Source: Clostridiales bacterium
Lineage (GTDB): Bacteria > Bacillota > Clostridia > Christensenellales > UBA1242
Reading direction: 5' to 3'
Length of the DNA stretch: 5,189 nt
Assembly: GCA_003453435.1 (NCBI GenBank)
Contig: DMLH01000039.1
Location: forward strand, 1-5,189
How positions within the stretch are numbered: the first letter of the stretch is position 1; every line of letters starts with the position of its first letter. This document shows, one piece after another, positions 5,167 to 5,189 of this stretch. The position numbers were made by a program, and so were the translations under genes. Below the pieces are notes generated by a model. That model was not told where the DNA came from, made no database searches, and saw only the letters and a list, made by a program, of their open reading frames with translations.

Positions 5167-5189
5167 TATTTTTTAAACATTTAATTTTT

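Noticed and set aside
1..5189. CRISPR array, insertion sequence, toxin-antitoxin pair or known riboswitch.
   Set aside because: I saw no regularly spaced repeats, transposase, paired small toxin/antitoxin genes or recognisable riboswitch core on either strand.

Overview
The window is about 5.2 kb of very AT-rich bacterial DNA (roughly a quarter to 30 % G+C by eye). It carries six complete protein genes and one tRNA gene. Purine-rich AGGAG-type ribosome sites, TTGaaa/TATAAT promoters with 17-bp spacers, short U-tailed terminator hairpins, exclusive use of TAA stops and tryptophan read from TGG all fit a low-GC Gram-positive lineage (Firmicutes or a relative such as an uncultured Clostridia/Bacilli group) using the standard code. 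The species cannot be named from this sequence.

From left to right: positions 2-1819 hold a compact three-gene operon on the minus strand. It is read from a near-consensus promoter at 1843-1871 as an unrecognised protein with a charged tail (1106-1819), then a small P-loop kinase-like protein (586-1089), then a calcineurin-like metallophosphoesterase (2-571). The gaps are only 14-16 bp and each gene has its own ribosome site. The kinase-like and phosphoesterase genes belong to families often carried by phages and other accessory DNA, so this is the most accessory-looking part. It may continue beyond the left edge.

Next, also on the minus strand, come two single-gene units: a LysR-type regulator (1900-2733, promoter 2754-2782) and a NUDIX hydrolase of the ADP-ribose pyrophosphatase type (2845-3471, promoter 3489-3517, terminator 2811-2839). 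No clear terminator separates the LysR gene from the three-gene operon, so read-through is possible.

A noncoding region of about 340 bp (3472-3814) separates the NUDIX gene from a divergent plus-strand gene for a 400-residue polytopic membrane protein resembling the MATE/MOP transporter-flippase superfamily (3815-5017). This region carries several dyads. The most notable is a 12-bp perfect inverted repeat (3674-3685 and 3800-3811) that encloses the predicted promoter of the membrane-protein gene and whose right arm contains its ribosome site. It could be an invertible promoter segment or a ribosome-site-masking structure, but neither is proven.

The right end holds a two-way terminator (5018-5048) shared by the membrane-protein gene and a convergent tRNA-Glu(CTC) gene (5053-5128, minus strand) with its own strong promoter (5138-5166). 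Nothing in the window amounts to a clearly new system. The best leads are the inverted repeat, the operon headed by an unknown protein, and the missing motif histidine in the phosphoesterase.
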